64,000 nt of DNA from the NCBI GenBank assembly GCA_018268935.1, contig JAFDVS010000071.1, positions 1 through 64,000 on the forward strand. The letters are read 5' to 3'. Shown in pieces: positions 8,076-16,651 of this stretch (the first letter of the stretch is position 1; every line of letters starts with the position of its first letter). Position numbers and translations under genes: made by a program. The DNA is from Acidobacteriota bacterium (GTDB lineage: Bacteria; Acidobacteriota; Terriglobia; Bryobacterales; Bryobacteraceae). The notes beneath the pieces were generated by a model. It was not told where the DNA came from. It searched no databases and was given only the letters and a program-made list of their open reading frames with translations.

Positions 8076-9659
8076 TTGCCAGTACTGCTCTATTTAATGA
8101 CGATGGCGGCCTGGGCGAACGAGGAAATGGGGAGCGGTGTCTGCGCGGAATGCCATGCTGCAATCGCGAAGCAATACGCAATAACGGGGATGGCGCGTAC
8201 GGCGGGCGCGGTGTCTCCGCGGCTTGTGCCCGCGGGCGAGTTTACCCATGCGCCTTCCTCTGTCCGGTACCGCCTGGAGGAAAAGGACAAAGGGATCGAA
8301 ATGCAGTTTTCGCGGGCGGGCTCGGATTGGAGTGGCGCGCGGCGGCTGGAATGGTTCGTGGGTTCGGGCGGATTGGGCCGGAGTTTTCTGTTTTCTGCCG
8401 GTAGTTTCTTATTTCAGGCTCCCATCTCTTATTACGCTTCTTCCGGCAAGTGGCAGATTTCCCCCGGTTACGAGCGGCTGCCGCGAATGGATTTGACGCG
8501 CGCGGTGGAAGGCGCTTGCCTGCAATGCCACGCCAGCCGGACGCAGCCGATTGCGGGTACGCAGAATGGTTTTGCTCAGCCGCCGTTTTTGGAAGGCGGG
8601 GTGAGCTGCGAGCGTTGCCACGGCGCAGGGAAGGCGCATGTGGAAGCGATGCGGCGTGGAGCGAAGGCGAGTACGGCGATTGTGAATCCGGCAAAGCTCG
8701 ATGCAGCGGCGCGCGATTCGGTGTGTGCGCAGTGCCACCTGACGGGCGCTGCGCGGGTGGCGCGGCGGAATGCTGGTTCGGCGAGGTATCAGCCGGGCGC
8801 GAGGCTTTCCGACACGCTTGCGGTGTTTGTTTGGCCGCAAATGGACGGGAGTCCCGATGCCACCAGCCACTATGAGAGGCTGAACCGCAGTGCTTGTAAG
8901 AAGGCCTCTGGGGATAAGCTGTGGTGCGGGTCGTGTCATGATCCACATGGTGCGCGGGAACAATCGGCGGCTCACTATCGAGCCCGGTGCGAGAGCTGCC
9001 ATCGTCAGAAAGGATGCGCGGAGAAGGCGGCGGTGCGGCAGGCGCGGGGCAACGATTGCGTCGCTTGCCATATGCCGAAGGGGGAGTCGCATATGGTGGA
9101 GCACGTTGCGTTCACCGATCATGGCATTGTCCGGCGTGCGCCGGGTGCTATGCGCGAGCGCGGCGCACGGGAACTGACGGCGTTCTTTCCAGGCGCGGAG
9201 GAGCGTGATCTGGCGATGGCGTATTCCGTTGTGGCGATGACGGAACCCGCGGTGCGGCTGCGGGCGCTGCAATTGCTGGAGGCTGCCGCGGCTCGCGATA
9301 AAGAAGATGTTGCGGTGCTGGCTCAATTGGCTCAGTTCCGTGACCGGATGGGGCGTGCCGACTTGGCCGAACCTTTGTATGAACGGGTGCTGTTGCTCGA
9401 TCCGGGTCACGGGGCTGCCGCGGTGAATCTGGGGATCTATCGCGTGAAGCGGGGCGACACGGCAGGGGCTATCTCGCTTTGGGAGCGCGCGCTGCGGCGC
9501 AATCCGGCGCAGACTGGAGTGCGTACGAATCTTGCCGTTGCACTGGCGCAATCGGGGAAACTGGCGGAGGCCGAAGCAGCGCTGCTGCAAGCACTGGAGT
9601 ACGATCCGGACGCGGAAGCGCCTCGCCGGTTATTGGGTGAGATTCGTGGGCGGAGGTAA
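8076..9659 (+). CDS. Exported multiheme c-type cytochrome with C-terminal TPR repeats (seven CxxCH)
   Basis: Seven haem-attachment motifs are visible: CAECH, CLQCH, CERCH, CAQCH, CGSCH, CESCH and CVACH. They are followed after about residue 350 by TPR-like helices (AVLAQLAQFRDRMGRADLAE, AAAVNLGIYRVKRGDTAGA). The layout matches the cytochrome c554-like/TPR proteins of Acidobacteriota and Planctomycetota, which are periplasmic electron carriers of unknown partner. No in-frame ATG precedes a leader: the first ATG (8097) would give no signal peptide, whereas a TTG at 8076 gives MPVLLYLMTMAAWA, a short leader ending before NEEM. I therefore prefer TTG, though with moderate confidence. The gene diverges from the Oar receptor gene; the shared 87 bp must hold both promoters. 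Its stop is followed after 4 bp by the YcaQ-like gene. Confidence 0.85.
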   Translation: MPVLLYLMTMAAWANEEMGSGVCAECHAAIAKQYAITGMARTAGAVSPRLVPAGEFTHAPSSVRYRLEEKDKGIEMQFSRAGSDWSGARRLEWFVGSGGLGRSFLFSAGSFLFQAPISYYASSGKWQISPGYERLPRMDLTRAVEGACLQCHASRTQPIAGTQNGFAQPPFLEGGVSCERCHGAGKAHVEAMRRGAKASTAIVNPAKLDAAARDSVCAQCHLTGAARVARRNAGSARYQPGARLSDTLAVFVWPQMDGSPDATSHYERLNRSACKKASGDKLWCGSCHDPHGAREQSAAHYRARCESCHRQKGCAEKAAVRQARGNDCVACHMPKGESHMVEHVAFTDHGIVRRAPGAMRERGARELTAFFPGAEERDLAMAYSVVAMTEPAVRLRALQLLEAAAARDKEDVAVLAQLAQFRDRMGRADLAEPLYERVLLLDPGHGAAAVNLGIYRVKRGDTAGAISLWERALRRNPAQTGVRTNLAVALAQSGKLAEAEAALLQALEYDPDAEAPRRLLGEIRGRR

Positions 9660-9663
9660 GCCG

Positions 9664-10866
9664 GTGCGATTGACGATTTCCGAAGCGCGGCGTATCGCCC
9701 TGCTGTCGCAGGGATTCGGCAAGGCGAGGCGCACCAGGCCCAAGCTGGCGGACTTGCACGAACTGGTGCGGAAGCTGGGTCTGATCCAACTGGATTGCGT
9801 AAACGTGGTGGTTCCGGCGCATTACCATGTGCCTTTTTCGCGGCTGGGGGCGTACCGGCGGGAACTGCTGGATGAACTGGTCTATGAGCGCCGGCATTGC
9901 ATGGAGCATTGGGCGCACGAAGCGTCGATCATCCCGGTGGAGACTTATCCGCTGCTGCGTTATCGCCGGGAAGGCCATCGCGTATGGCCTTTCGGCTTTG
10001 AAACATTTCTGGAGCAGAATGTTTCGTATGTGGAAGAGGTGGTGGAACTTGTGCGGCAGCGGGGGCCGCTGGTGGCGGCGGATCTGCCGGACCCGCCGGG
10101 TGCATCGAGACGGCTGGAGAATTCCTGGTATGGATCGGCGCCACGGGCCGTGTTGGAAGCGCTGTTCGGCAATGGCCGGTTGGCGATTGGGGACCGCCGG
10201 GCGGGGTTTGCGCGTGCATACGACATTCCGGAGCGAGTGGTGCCGGCGGAGCATCTGAAGGCTGACGTGGAAGAATGCGAGGCGCGCCGGATGTTGCTGG
10301 AACAGGCGGCCAGAGCGCATGGCGTGGCCACCATGGGGGATTTGGCGGACTACTTCCGCATGAAGGTGAACGATGCTCGCGAGGCGGTGGGGGAACTGGT
10401 TGCGGCAGGTGTGTTGGAACGCGTCGAGGTGGAAGGATGGCGGGAGGCCGCGTATCTGCATTGCGATGCGCCTGCTCCGCAGCGAGTGAAGGCCGCGACA
10501 ATGCTTTCGCCCTTCGATCCGCTGATCTGGACGCGCAAGCGCACGCTGCGGTTGTTCGACTTCGACTACCGTTTCGAGATCTTCGTGCCTCAGGAGAAGC
10601 GCCGGTGGGGAGCGTACGTGCTGCCGTTCCTGCATGGTGAACGGCTGGCGGCGCGCGTGGACTGCAAAGCGGATCGCGAAACAGGCACACTCACCGCGCG
10701 CAACGTGTACCTGGAAAGCTGGGCTGACCCCGAGGTGACGATTCCTGCGCTTGCACAAGCGTTGGGGCGTTTTGCGCAATGGCTCGGACTCCAGCCGGAT
10801 TCGAGTGCATGCGCTTCCGCCACTCGAGTTTCGAAGGAAGACGCGGCAACGCCAGTGGACGATTGA
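9664..10866 (+). CDS. YcaQ/AlkZ-family DNA glycosylase (winged-helix domain protein)
   Basis: The protein has 400 residues, close to the roughly 410 of E. coli YcaQ. The start is a GTG at 9664 preceded by GGAGGT seven bases upstream, the ribosome-binding site overlapping the TAA of the cytochrome gene. The conserved N-terminal segment LGLIQLDCVNVVVPAHYHVP carries the QxD motif known in YcaQ-type glycosylases (QxQ in AlkZ), and the central and C-terminal parts show the family winged-helix pattern (LSPFDPLIWTRKRTLRLFDF, PQEKRRWGAYVLPFLHGER). Known members excise bulky alkylated bases and unhook interstrand cross-links. The last 20 residues are unconserved. Whether it is functionally tied to the cytochrome gene is unclear; they are probably only co-transcribed. 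Confidence 0.85.
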   Translation: MRLTISEARRIALLSQGFGKARRTRPKLADLHELVRKLGLIQLDCVNVVVPAHYHVPFSRLGAYRRELLDELVYERRHCMEHWAHEASIIPVETYPLLRYRREGHRVWPFGFETFLEQNVSYVEEVVELVRQRGPLVAADLPDPPGASRRLENSWYGSAPRAVLEALFGNGRLAIGDRRAGFARAYDIPERVVPAEHLKADVEECEARRMLLEQAARAHGVATMGDLADYFRMKVNDAREAVGELVAAGVLERVEVEGWREAAYLHCDAPAPQRVKAATMLSPFDPLIWTRKRTLRLFDFDYRFEIFVPQEKRRWGAYVLPFLHGERLAARVDCKADRETGTLTARNVYLESWADPEVTIPALAQALGRFAQWLGLQPDSSACASATRVSKEDAATPVDD

Positions 10867-10868
10867 GC

Positions 10869-10897
10869 TTTCGCCCGGTGCGCGAAGCCGGGCGAAA
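10869..10897 (+). promoter_or_regulatory. 10-bp perfect stem-loop between YcaQ-like and ECF sigma genes
   Basis: Bases 10869-10878 (TTTCGCCCGG) are the exact complement of 10888-10897, leaving a 9-base loop. The hairpin begins two bases after the YcaQ-like stop codon and its 3' arm runs into the AAAAGGAG ribosome-binding site of the sigma gene. It has no following T-run, so it could be a weak terminator, an attenuator or a structure that hides the ribosome-binding site. Confidence 0.5.
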
Positions 10898-10907
10898 AGG
10901 AGATCGT

Positions 10908-11456
10908 ATGGAAGATGACCCGGCCGGCCGTGGCGAGGGCGGCGGCGACATGGCGTCGACGAACCCACAACTGTTCGAAGCATTGGCGGCGGAGTTACGG
11001 CGGATGGCCCAATCGGCGATGGCGGCCGAGCGGCCCGACCACACGCTGCAACCCACGGCGCTGGTGAACGAGGCGTTTCTGCGCATGGCCGGAAAGACGC
11101 CGTCGTGGATCAATCGGGCACACTTTCTTGCGTCGGCGGCAAATGTGATGCGGCAGATCCTGATTGACCACGCAAGAGCCCGGCGGACGATGAAGCGGGG
11201 CTCCGATCCAGTACGTGTAGAACTGTCGGATCCTGTTGCACTGGCCCACTCCGAGCCGGACCGGCTGCTGGCCGTGGATCAGGCGATCCAAAGGCTAGGA
11301 GAGATCGACCCGCGGGCGGAGCGTGTGGTGGAACTGCGCTATTACGCGGGTTTGAGTGTGGAGGAGGCTGCGGATGCGTTGGGCGTTTCGCCGAAGACGG
11401 TGAAGCGCGACTGGCAGTTCGCCCGCGTGTGGCTGGAGCAACAACTGGAGGAGTAG
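10908..11456 (+). CDS. ECF-type RNA polymerase sigma factor (TIGR02999-like), first of a tandem pair
   Basis: The protein has 182 residues. Start ATG 10908 follows AAAAGGAGATCGT. Region 2 is recognised by HTLQPTALVNEAFLRMAG and the segment FLASAANVMRQILIDHARAR. Region 4 shows a helix-turn-helix, LSVEEAADALGVSPKTVKRD, ending in WLEQQL. This matches the ECF group (PF07638/TIGR02999) common in Acidobacteriota and Planctomycetota and often coupled to Ser/Thr kinases rather than to anti-sigma factors. The neighbouring gene at 11577 is a paralogue with nearly identical regions 2 and 4. Unlike that copy, this one is not followed by a kinase. A recent tandem duplication that left the kinase with only the second copy explains the pattern best. 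Confidence 0.9.
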   Translation: MEDDPAGRGEGGGDMASTNPQLFEALAAELRRMAQSAMAAERPDHTLQPTALVNEAFLRMAGKTPSWINRAHFLASAANVMRQILIDHARARRTMKRGSDPVRVELSDPVALAHSEPDRLLAVDQAIQRLGEIDPRAERVVELRYYAGLSVEEAADALGVSPKTVKRDWQFARVWLEQQLEE

Positions 11457-11511
11457 CCGTCGTGAGGGTGGTGACCCGACGTCACTTCGTTTCGCCTGTC
11501 CCAACCAAAAT

Positions 11512-11541
11512 GTAACAAAAATGATTTTTTAACGATATAAT
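11512..11541 (+). promoter_or_regulatory. Probable sigma-70-type promoter of the second ECF sigma/kinase operon
   Basis: A perfect TATAAT lies at 11536-11541. Eighteen bases upstream is GTAACA (11512-11517), four of six matches to TTGACA. The surrounding 11505-11541 stretch is unusually AT-rich for this window. It lies 35 bp before the start codon at 11577, leaving room for the GGAGAAGGAG ribosome-binding site. A small inverted motif, GAAC-GAA-GTTC, follows the -10 box. Confidence 0.55.
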
Positions 11542-11576
11542 CTTGGGAACGAAGTTCGGAGGAGAAGGAGAGAGTC

Positions 11577-12137
11577 ATGGACGACTCGCCAGCCGGCCCG
11601 GGACAGGGCGGCGCCGACCTGGCATCGACCAATCCGGAACTGTTCGCGGCCTTTGCGTCCGAGCTGCGGCTGATGGCGCAGCGGGCGATGCTGGCCGAGC
11701 GTCCCGACCACACGCTGCAGCCGACTGCGCTGGTGAATGAAGCCTTCCTGCGGATGGCGGGGAAGGCTCCGTCGTGGGCCAGCCGGACGCATTTTCTGGC
11801 ATCGGCGGCGAATGTCATGCGGCAGATCCTGATTGATCATGCGCGTGCGCGGCGGACGTTCAAACGAGGCGCGGGTTACCAGCGTGTGGAACTGCTGGAT
11901 CCCGTGTCGCTGGCTCATTCCGAGCCTGACCGGCTGTTGGAAGTGGACCAGGCGATTCAACGGCTGGGCGAAGTGGATGCAAGGGCGGAGCGCGTGGTGG
12001 AGCTTCGTTATTACGCGGGCCTGAGTGTGGAAGAGGCGGCGGATGCGCTGGGTGTTTCGGCGAAGACTGTGAAACGGGATTGGCAGTTCGCGCGAGTCTG
12101 GCTGGAGCAGCAATTGCAGGAGAGCCCTCCGGCATGA
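11577..12137 (+). CDS. ECF-type RNA polymerase sigma factor (TIGR02999-like), kinase-coupled copy
   Basis: The protein has 186 residues and starts at ATG 11577 after GGAGAAGGAGAGAG. It shares almost every core residue with the sigma factor encoded just upstream (HTLQPTALVNEAFLRMAGKA, FLASAANVMRQILIDHARAR, YYAGLSVEEAADALGVS); differences concentrate in the first 40 residues and around TFKRGAGYQ. Its TGA overlaps the ATG of the kinase gene (ATGA, 12134-12137), so translation of the two is probably coupled. In related systems a membrane Ser/Thr kinase is thought to control the cognate sigma factor by phosphorylation; that is known for related groups and only inferred here. It has its own likely promoter. 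Confidence 0.92.
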   Translation: MDDSPAGPGQGGADLASTNPELFAAFASELRLMAQRAMLAERPDHTLQPTALVNEAFLRMAGKAPSWASRTHFLASAANVMRQILIDHARARRTFKRGAGYQRVELLDPVSLAHSEPDRLLEVDQAIQRLGEVDARAERVVELRYYAGLSVEEAADALGVSAKTVKRDWQFARVWLEQQLQESPPA

Positions 12138-15100
12138 CGGCAAGTGAACAGAAGCGTTGGAGGCTCGCCAAGGAGATTTTTGAGGCTGCCTGCGAGGAAT
12201 CTCCCCTCAGGCAGCAACAGATTGTCCGGGAGATGGTGGCGGGAGACCTGGATCTGGCGGCGGATGTGCAGCGGCTGCTCTCCATGCAGGATGATTCAGG
12301 GCTGACCCTTGATTCCACTGCGCAACCTCTGGGGCCGGGCATGTACGCGCCGGGGGAGGTGCTCTCTGACCGTTACCGTATTGAGCGGTACCTCTCTTCG
12401 GGTGGCATGGGTGATGTGTATGCTGCTCGGGACATGCGCACCGGCGGCCGAGTCGCAGTGAAATTCGTGCGCCCGTTTGCGGCTTCCCAGCGGGACATTG
12501 AAGCACGGTTTCTGCGGGAAGTGCGGCTGGCGCAGAAAATCGTTCATCCGAATGTTTGCCGCATGATCGCGTTGGACATGCACAAGGGCGTCCGGTATTG
12601 CGTGATGGAACTGCTGGAGGGACAGACCCTGGCGGACCGGCTGCAATCGCGCGGGCGGATGACTCCGGAAGAAGCGCTCCCGGTGGCCGTGCAGGTATGC
12701 GAGGCCTTGCAGGCCGCCCACGAGGCAGGAGTACTGCATCGCGATATTAAGCCGGGCAACATCTTTCTGGTGGGTGATCGCGCGTTGCTCATTGACTTCG
12801 GATTGGCAGCCGCGCTGCTTCGCGAAGGCTCGCTGACTTCCGCAGGCGTGGTGATTGGGACGCTGGCATATGTGGCGCCGGAACAGTTGGAGCACGGCAA
12901 AGCGAGCCAGGCATCGGATATCTATTCGCTCGGCGTGGTGCTGCACGAAATGCTGATGGGGCGGAAACCGCATGAAGCGAAATCGCCCTTCCGCCTGGCG
13001 CGCCAGAAGGCTACGGAAGTACACGAGGAGCTGGTGCGGAGTAAAGAAATCCCCTCGGTCTGGGGCGAGGTTTTGACGCGTTGTTTGAAGGCCCGGCCGG
13101 AGGCGAGGTACCAGAGTGCGCACGAGGTGCGAAAGGCGTTGGAACGCGGCCGGCCGAGCGTTCGCTTCCGCTTCGGCAAGCCATTGGTATGGGCTCCCGC
13201 GCTGGCGGCATTGTTGATGCTGTTACTGTGGGCCGGATGGTGGTTGGCTCTACGCGACTATCAACCTTCCGTGCAAGTGGCGCAACAATACGACGACGCG
13301 GCCGCCGCGATGGCGCAATCCTCGCTGTTGCGCTCAGCCGGCTTGTTGCAGCAGGCCGTGAGCAAGGATCCCGCATTTGTCAAGGGAGCCGCGTTGTTGG
13401 CTGTGGTCCACGCCGAGACGGATCAACTCGACAGGGCCAGGCAAGCCATTCTGGAGGCCACCATGGCGTCGGACCGGCGGTTGCTGCTGGGACGTGGCGA
13501 GCGGTATGCACTGGATGGTGCGCGTGCCGCCGTCTTGCGCGACTTCCAGTTGTCAGCGGAGCAATATGGCCGCTGGGCCGGCATCGCGAAGGGGCTCGAG
13601 CGCGCCAACGCCCTGCTATTGCGGGGCAGAATGCTGGATCAGGCCGGTAAGGCGGAGGAAGCTTTAGCGACATTTAAACTCGCCGTGCGCGAACAGCCGT
13701 CCATCGCTGCCGCGCACATCAGTCTGGCCTTGCAGCTTTGTCGCAGGCTGGAGTTTGATGCCGCAGCGCGGCATTTTTCCGATGCGGAGCGCGCGCTCCG
13801 GCAGTCGCGGAATTATGAGGGGTTGACGGAGCTCCTTCTGGCTCGCGCGGCCTTGCGAAAACAAACGCAGCAGCAGAAGCGGCAGGATCTGGACGAAGCA
13901 TCGGTCTTAGTGAAGCGGACCGGCAATGTGATGCACCGCTTGTCCGCACGTTTGCGCCACGCTTCTCTGGCTCTGGAATCGAAGGATTACAAAGAGGCGG
14001 GGGCGATATCCCGCGAAGTGGCGGACGAAGCCCGCCGCAACGGCCTGCAGTTCCTGGCTCTTCGAGCCCTGAGTGACATGGGTTATGCGTTCCTCTACGC
14101 CCAGCAACCGGAGCGCTCCTTGGGCATTCTGGAAGAAGCCATTGCCTACGCGCGGCAAATGAAGAGCTATCACATGCTGGCCGAAAACCAGAGTCGATTG
14201 GGCGAGGCGCTGATCATGTTAGAACGGCGTGAGGCTGCGTTGGCGTACATCCGGCCCGCGGTGGAGTGGTATCGCAATAGCCATCATCGTGATCTGCCGT
14301 ACGTCCTTATCAAGTACGGAACCGCGCTAGGAGATCAACCGGGTCAAAGCGATCCTATCTACCGCGAAGCACTGGATGCGGCAAGGCGGGAGGGCAATGC
14401 CGCCTATGAGACCATGGCGCTGCACAGGCTGATGCGCAGCGCGGGCCCGGTCAGCGCGCGCGATGCCGTTGCCTACGCCCACCAACTGCTGCCCTTAGCC
14501 AGGAAAATGCCGCATCACCGGGCCATGATTCAGATTGCGGAGCACCTTCGCGATTTTGGAAGTTATGGCGAAGCGAGGAAGGTGATTCAGGAGGCGGAAG
14601 CAGCCATCGCGCGATATCCCGAGGGTGTGGATCGCGAGTTTCTGCAGATCCGCGCGCAGGTGTTCTACGCGCAGGAGGCATTCTATCTGCGTAATTGCGA
14701 AGAGGGGCTTACGCTACTGCGCCAAGTGCGTCTCGACAACTCTGAGGTTCACCCCTTTGCCACCTACGTTCGCATACAGTTGCAGAACTGCTCTGAAGGA
14801 ACAGCGAAGGCGGTGTTGGAGCGCAATCTTCAGGAGATGACGCGCTTCAGCGCGGAAACGAAAGTTCCCCGGCGGCTGGGGCAAATTTTCCTCGTACACG
14901 GCGAAATAGCAATGCGCCTGAAGCGGTGGAGCGTGGCGAGAAAGTCCGCCCGCAAAGGCGTAGAGGTGGCCAAGTCTATCGGCGAATCCTACTATGCCTT
15001 TCTGTCGGAGATGCTGTTACGGGCGGTGGAGCGGCAATCGGGGAACCACGCCGCGGCGGATGCGCTCACGGCGAGTACCCTGGTTCTGGCGAAGCAGATT

Positions 15101-15166
15101 GGCTTCGACGATTCTTTCAACGGCCGCAAGGACCTGCAAGTGCGATGGGCGGAGGGTTCGCGGTAA
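12134..15166 (+). CDS. Transmembrane Ser/Thr protein kinase with extracytoplasmic TPR region
   Basis: The protein has 1010 residues; the ATG overlaps the sigma-factor stop by 4 bp. Residues 1-70 are a helical lead found in kinases of this group. The Hanks-type kinase domain spans about 80-345: glycine loop LSSGGMGDV (88-95), Lys110 in VAVKF, HRDIKPGN (202-209), IDFGLA (220-225) and VAPE (247-250). Both catalytic aspartates are present, so it should be active. One membrane span, about residues 350-373 (LVWAPALAALLMLLLWAGWW), separates it from 630 residues of TPR-like helices, expected outside the inner membrane. The likely model is sensing by the TPR part and signalling to the coupled ECF sigma factor; the signal is unknown. 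Confidence 0.9.
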   Translation: MTASEQKRWRLAKEIFEAACEESPLRQQQIVREMVAGDLDLAADVQRLLSMQDDSGLTLDSTAQPLGPGMYAPGEVLSDRYRIERYLSSGGMGDVYAARDMRTGGRVAVKFVRPFAASQRDIEARFLREVRLAQKIVHPNVCRMIALDMHKGVRYCVMELLEGQTLADRLQSRGRMTPEEALPVAVQVCEALQAAHEAGVLHRDIKPGNIFLVGDRALLIDFGLAAALLREGSLTSAGVVIGTLAYVAPEQLEHGKASQASDIYSLGVVLHEMLMGRKPHEAKSPFRLARQKATEVHEELVRSKEIPSVWGEVLTRCLKARPEARYQSAHEVRKALERGRPSVRFRFGKPLVWAPALAALLMLLLWAGWWLALRDYQPSVQVAQQYDDAAAAMAQSSLLRSAGLLQQAVSKDPAFVKGAALLAVVHAETDQLDRARQAILEATMASDRRLLLGRGERYALDGARAAVLRDFQLSAEQYGRWAGIAKGLERANALLLRGRMLDQAGKAEEALATFKLAVREQPSIAAAHISLALQLCRRLEFDAAARHFSDAERALRQSRNYEGLTELLLARAALRKQTQQQKRQDLDEASVLVKRTGNVMHRLSARLRHASLALESKDYKEAGAISREVADEARRNGLQFLALRALSDMGYAFLYAQQPERSLGILEEAIAYARQMKSYHMLAENQSRLGEALIMLERREAALAYIRPAVEWYRNSHHRDLPYVLIKYGTALGDQPGQSDPIYREALDAARREGNAAYETMALHRLMRSAGPVSARDAVAYAHQLLPLARKMPHHRAMIQIAEHLRDFGSYGEARKVIQEAEAAIARYPEGVDREFLQIRAQVFYAQEAFYLRNCEEGLTLLRQVRLDNSEVHPFATYVRIQLQNCSEGTAKAVLERNLQEMTRFSAETKVPRRLGQIFLVHGEIAMRLKRWSVARKSARKGVEVAKSIGESYYAFLSEMLLRAVERQSGNHAAADALTASTLVLAKQIGFDDSFNGRKDLQVRWAEGSR

Positions 15167-15179
15167 CCCGCGCGGAGTG

Positions 15180-15296
15180 CTATTGTTTCTCGCCGGCGGC
15201 GAGGCGCTTGCGCAGTGCGGCAATATTCTCACGGCGCCTTCGCTTGGCTTTCGCCATACGGTCGTGGCGCGAACGGTCTCCATTACGTTGGGACAT
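15180..15296 (-). CDS. Small basic protein of 38 residues, unknown function
   Basis: An ATG at 15296-15294, preceded by an excellent AGGAG eight bases upstream, opens a 38-codon frame ending TAG at 15182-15180. The product is very basic and helical-looking: MSQRNGDRSRHDRM, then AKAKRRRRENI, then AALRKRLAAGEKQ. It fills an otherwise empty gap between the convergent kinase gene (14 bp away) and the metallophosphoesterase gene upstream. The lack of stop codons, strong ribosome-binding site and biased composition favour a real gene. It could bind nucleic acid; that is only a guess from charge. I do not recognise a named family. Confidence 0.55.
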   Translation of the reverse strand: MSQRNGDRSRHDRMAKAKRRRRENIAALRKRLAAGEKQ

Positions 15297-15421
15297 GGAC
15301 AGGTCTCCTGAAGGATCAATTTTTCTAAGGGGAGCTATTCAGGGAGCCTGCTTAGAACCAAGAGGCCTGAAAGAGGACAGTGCGTATGAAAGCGGAGTGC
15401 TCTGGAGCTTAGTGTCTCACA

Positions 15422-16618
15422 CTACCGCCCTGCGGCGGCAGCTTGAGTGGCAATTTCGAACTCCAGGTTCTCCTGAAACGGCACGAAGCCGTCTTCGTCG
15501 ATGTAGCGCACCACCATGCGCGGGCCGTCGAGTTCCATCGTGGCGAAGCCGTTGACGCAGTGCGCGCCGTCGATGGTGCGGCGATTGACGAATTGCACGG
15601 GAATTTTGTTTCCCGGCGGGAAGCTGCGGCTTGGGGGCGAATAGGGAATAGCGCCGTGACCGATGCAGCGGCCGAGCACGTTGCGATGTCGCAGATAGAC
15701 GATGTGCTTGTGTTCGTGGCCCCAGAACCAGGCGTGAATGCGGCCTTCATCGAGCAAATCCGCCACTTTGTTCATGACGGCGCCGTCCACGTCGGCGCGC
15801 TCGTAGATGGAGAACGGCTGATGATGCGTGAGCAGGATGTTTTTCTGCGCGCCGGTGCGCACGATGCTGTGCAGCCATTCCATCTGGCAGCCGTGGTAGT
15901 CCTTGTCGTCGTAAGCGGTGTCTAATCCGATGATCCGCCAGTCGTCATTTTCCAGGCAGAAATAGCTTGCGCGCTGGCTGAAGGCGGGCAGCACCTGGCC
16001 GAAGTAGCCATGCCCTCCGCTGTACATTTCGTGATTGCCGTTGAGGGCGAAGCGGGACTGGATGCTGGCGCTCGATGGCAGCTTGTCGAGAAAACGGTCG
16101 GGGACTTCGTGCTCTTCGCCGGCATAATAGATGTCGCCGAGGTGGATGAGGTGCGTCGGATGGAAGGCGTCAATCTGCGTCTTGACGCGGCCCGCGGCGG
16201 CCTGGCCGGTGCCCCAATCGGAGAAGAGAGCGAGCTTCGCGTCTGCGGGAAGCGGCAGGCGCAGATCGCTGTTTGATGCTGCATCGACGAAGGGGGCGCG
16301 TCCGCGAATGAGCCGCTCCAGTACGGCGAGGGCGACGCTGGCCCATCCCGGGTCGCTGTTGGAAAAGGGCTCAAAGGGTGGAAGAATTTCCAGGGAGCGC
16401 TCATGTGCGGCCATGGCCGATTGCACCTGGCTCGCGGCGGCGGAGCGCGGAAGGAAGACCTGCCCAGGGGGCGCGGTGGCGGCTTCTTTGCGAGCTTCTT
16501 TGAGCAGCGCCATCACGGTGGGGCGGCTGCGAACAGAAGCAGGACGCCTCATCGCCTCATTCATCAAGGTGTCGATAGCGGCGACAACCTGGCGGGGATC
16601 GGTGGTGCGTGGATCCAT
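15422..16618 (-). CDS. Calcineurin-like metallophosphoesterase
   Basis: The protein has 398 residues. The metal-binding motifs of the family appear in order: FSDWGTG, HLGDIYYAG, NGNHEMYSGGHG, LLTHHQPFS and WGHEHKH. These give the usual two-metal centre, so it should hydrolyse phosphomonoesters or diesters. Residues 1-120 form an uncharacterised N-terminal extension rich in helices, without a signal peptide, which suggests a cytoplasmic enzyme. It is followed on the same strand by the small basic ORF and preceded, 33 bp upstream, by the reduced ABC ATPase gene. The start ATG at 16618 has no strong ribosome-binding site. Substrate unknown. Confidence 0.85.
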   Translation of the reverse strand: MDPRTTDPRQVVAAIDTLMNEAMRRPASVRSRPTVMALLKEARKEAATAPPGQVFLPRSAAASQVQSAMAAHERSLEILPPFEPFSNSDPGWASVALAVLERLIRGRAPFVDAASNSDLRLPLPADAKLALFSDWGTGQAAAGRVKTQIDAFHPTHLIHLGDIYYAGEEHEVPDRFLDKLPSSASIQSRFALNGNHEMYSGGHGYFGQVLPAFSQRASYFCLENDDWRIIGLDTAYDDKDYHGCQMEWLHSIVRTGAQKNILLTHHQPFSIYERADVDGAVMNKVADLLDEGRIHAWFWGHEHKHIVYLRHRNVLGRCIGHGAIPYSPPSRSFPPGNKIPVQFVNRRTIDGAHCVNGFATMELDGPRMVVRYIDEDGFVPFQENLEFEIATQAAAAGR

Positions 16619-16651
16619 GATGTAACCTTAGTGCAGTTTGCCGGCGAATCG

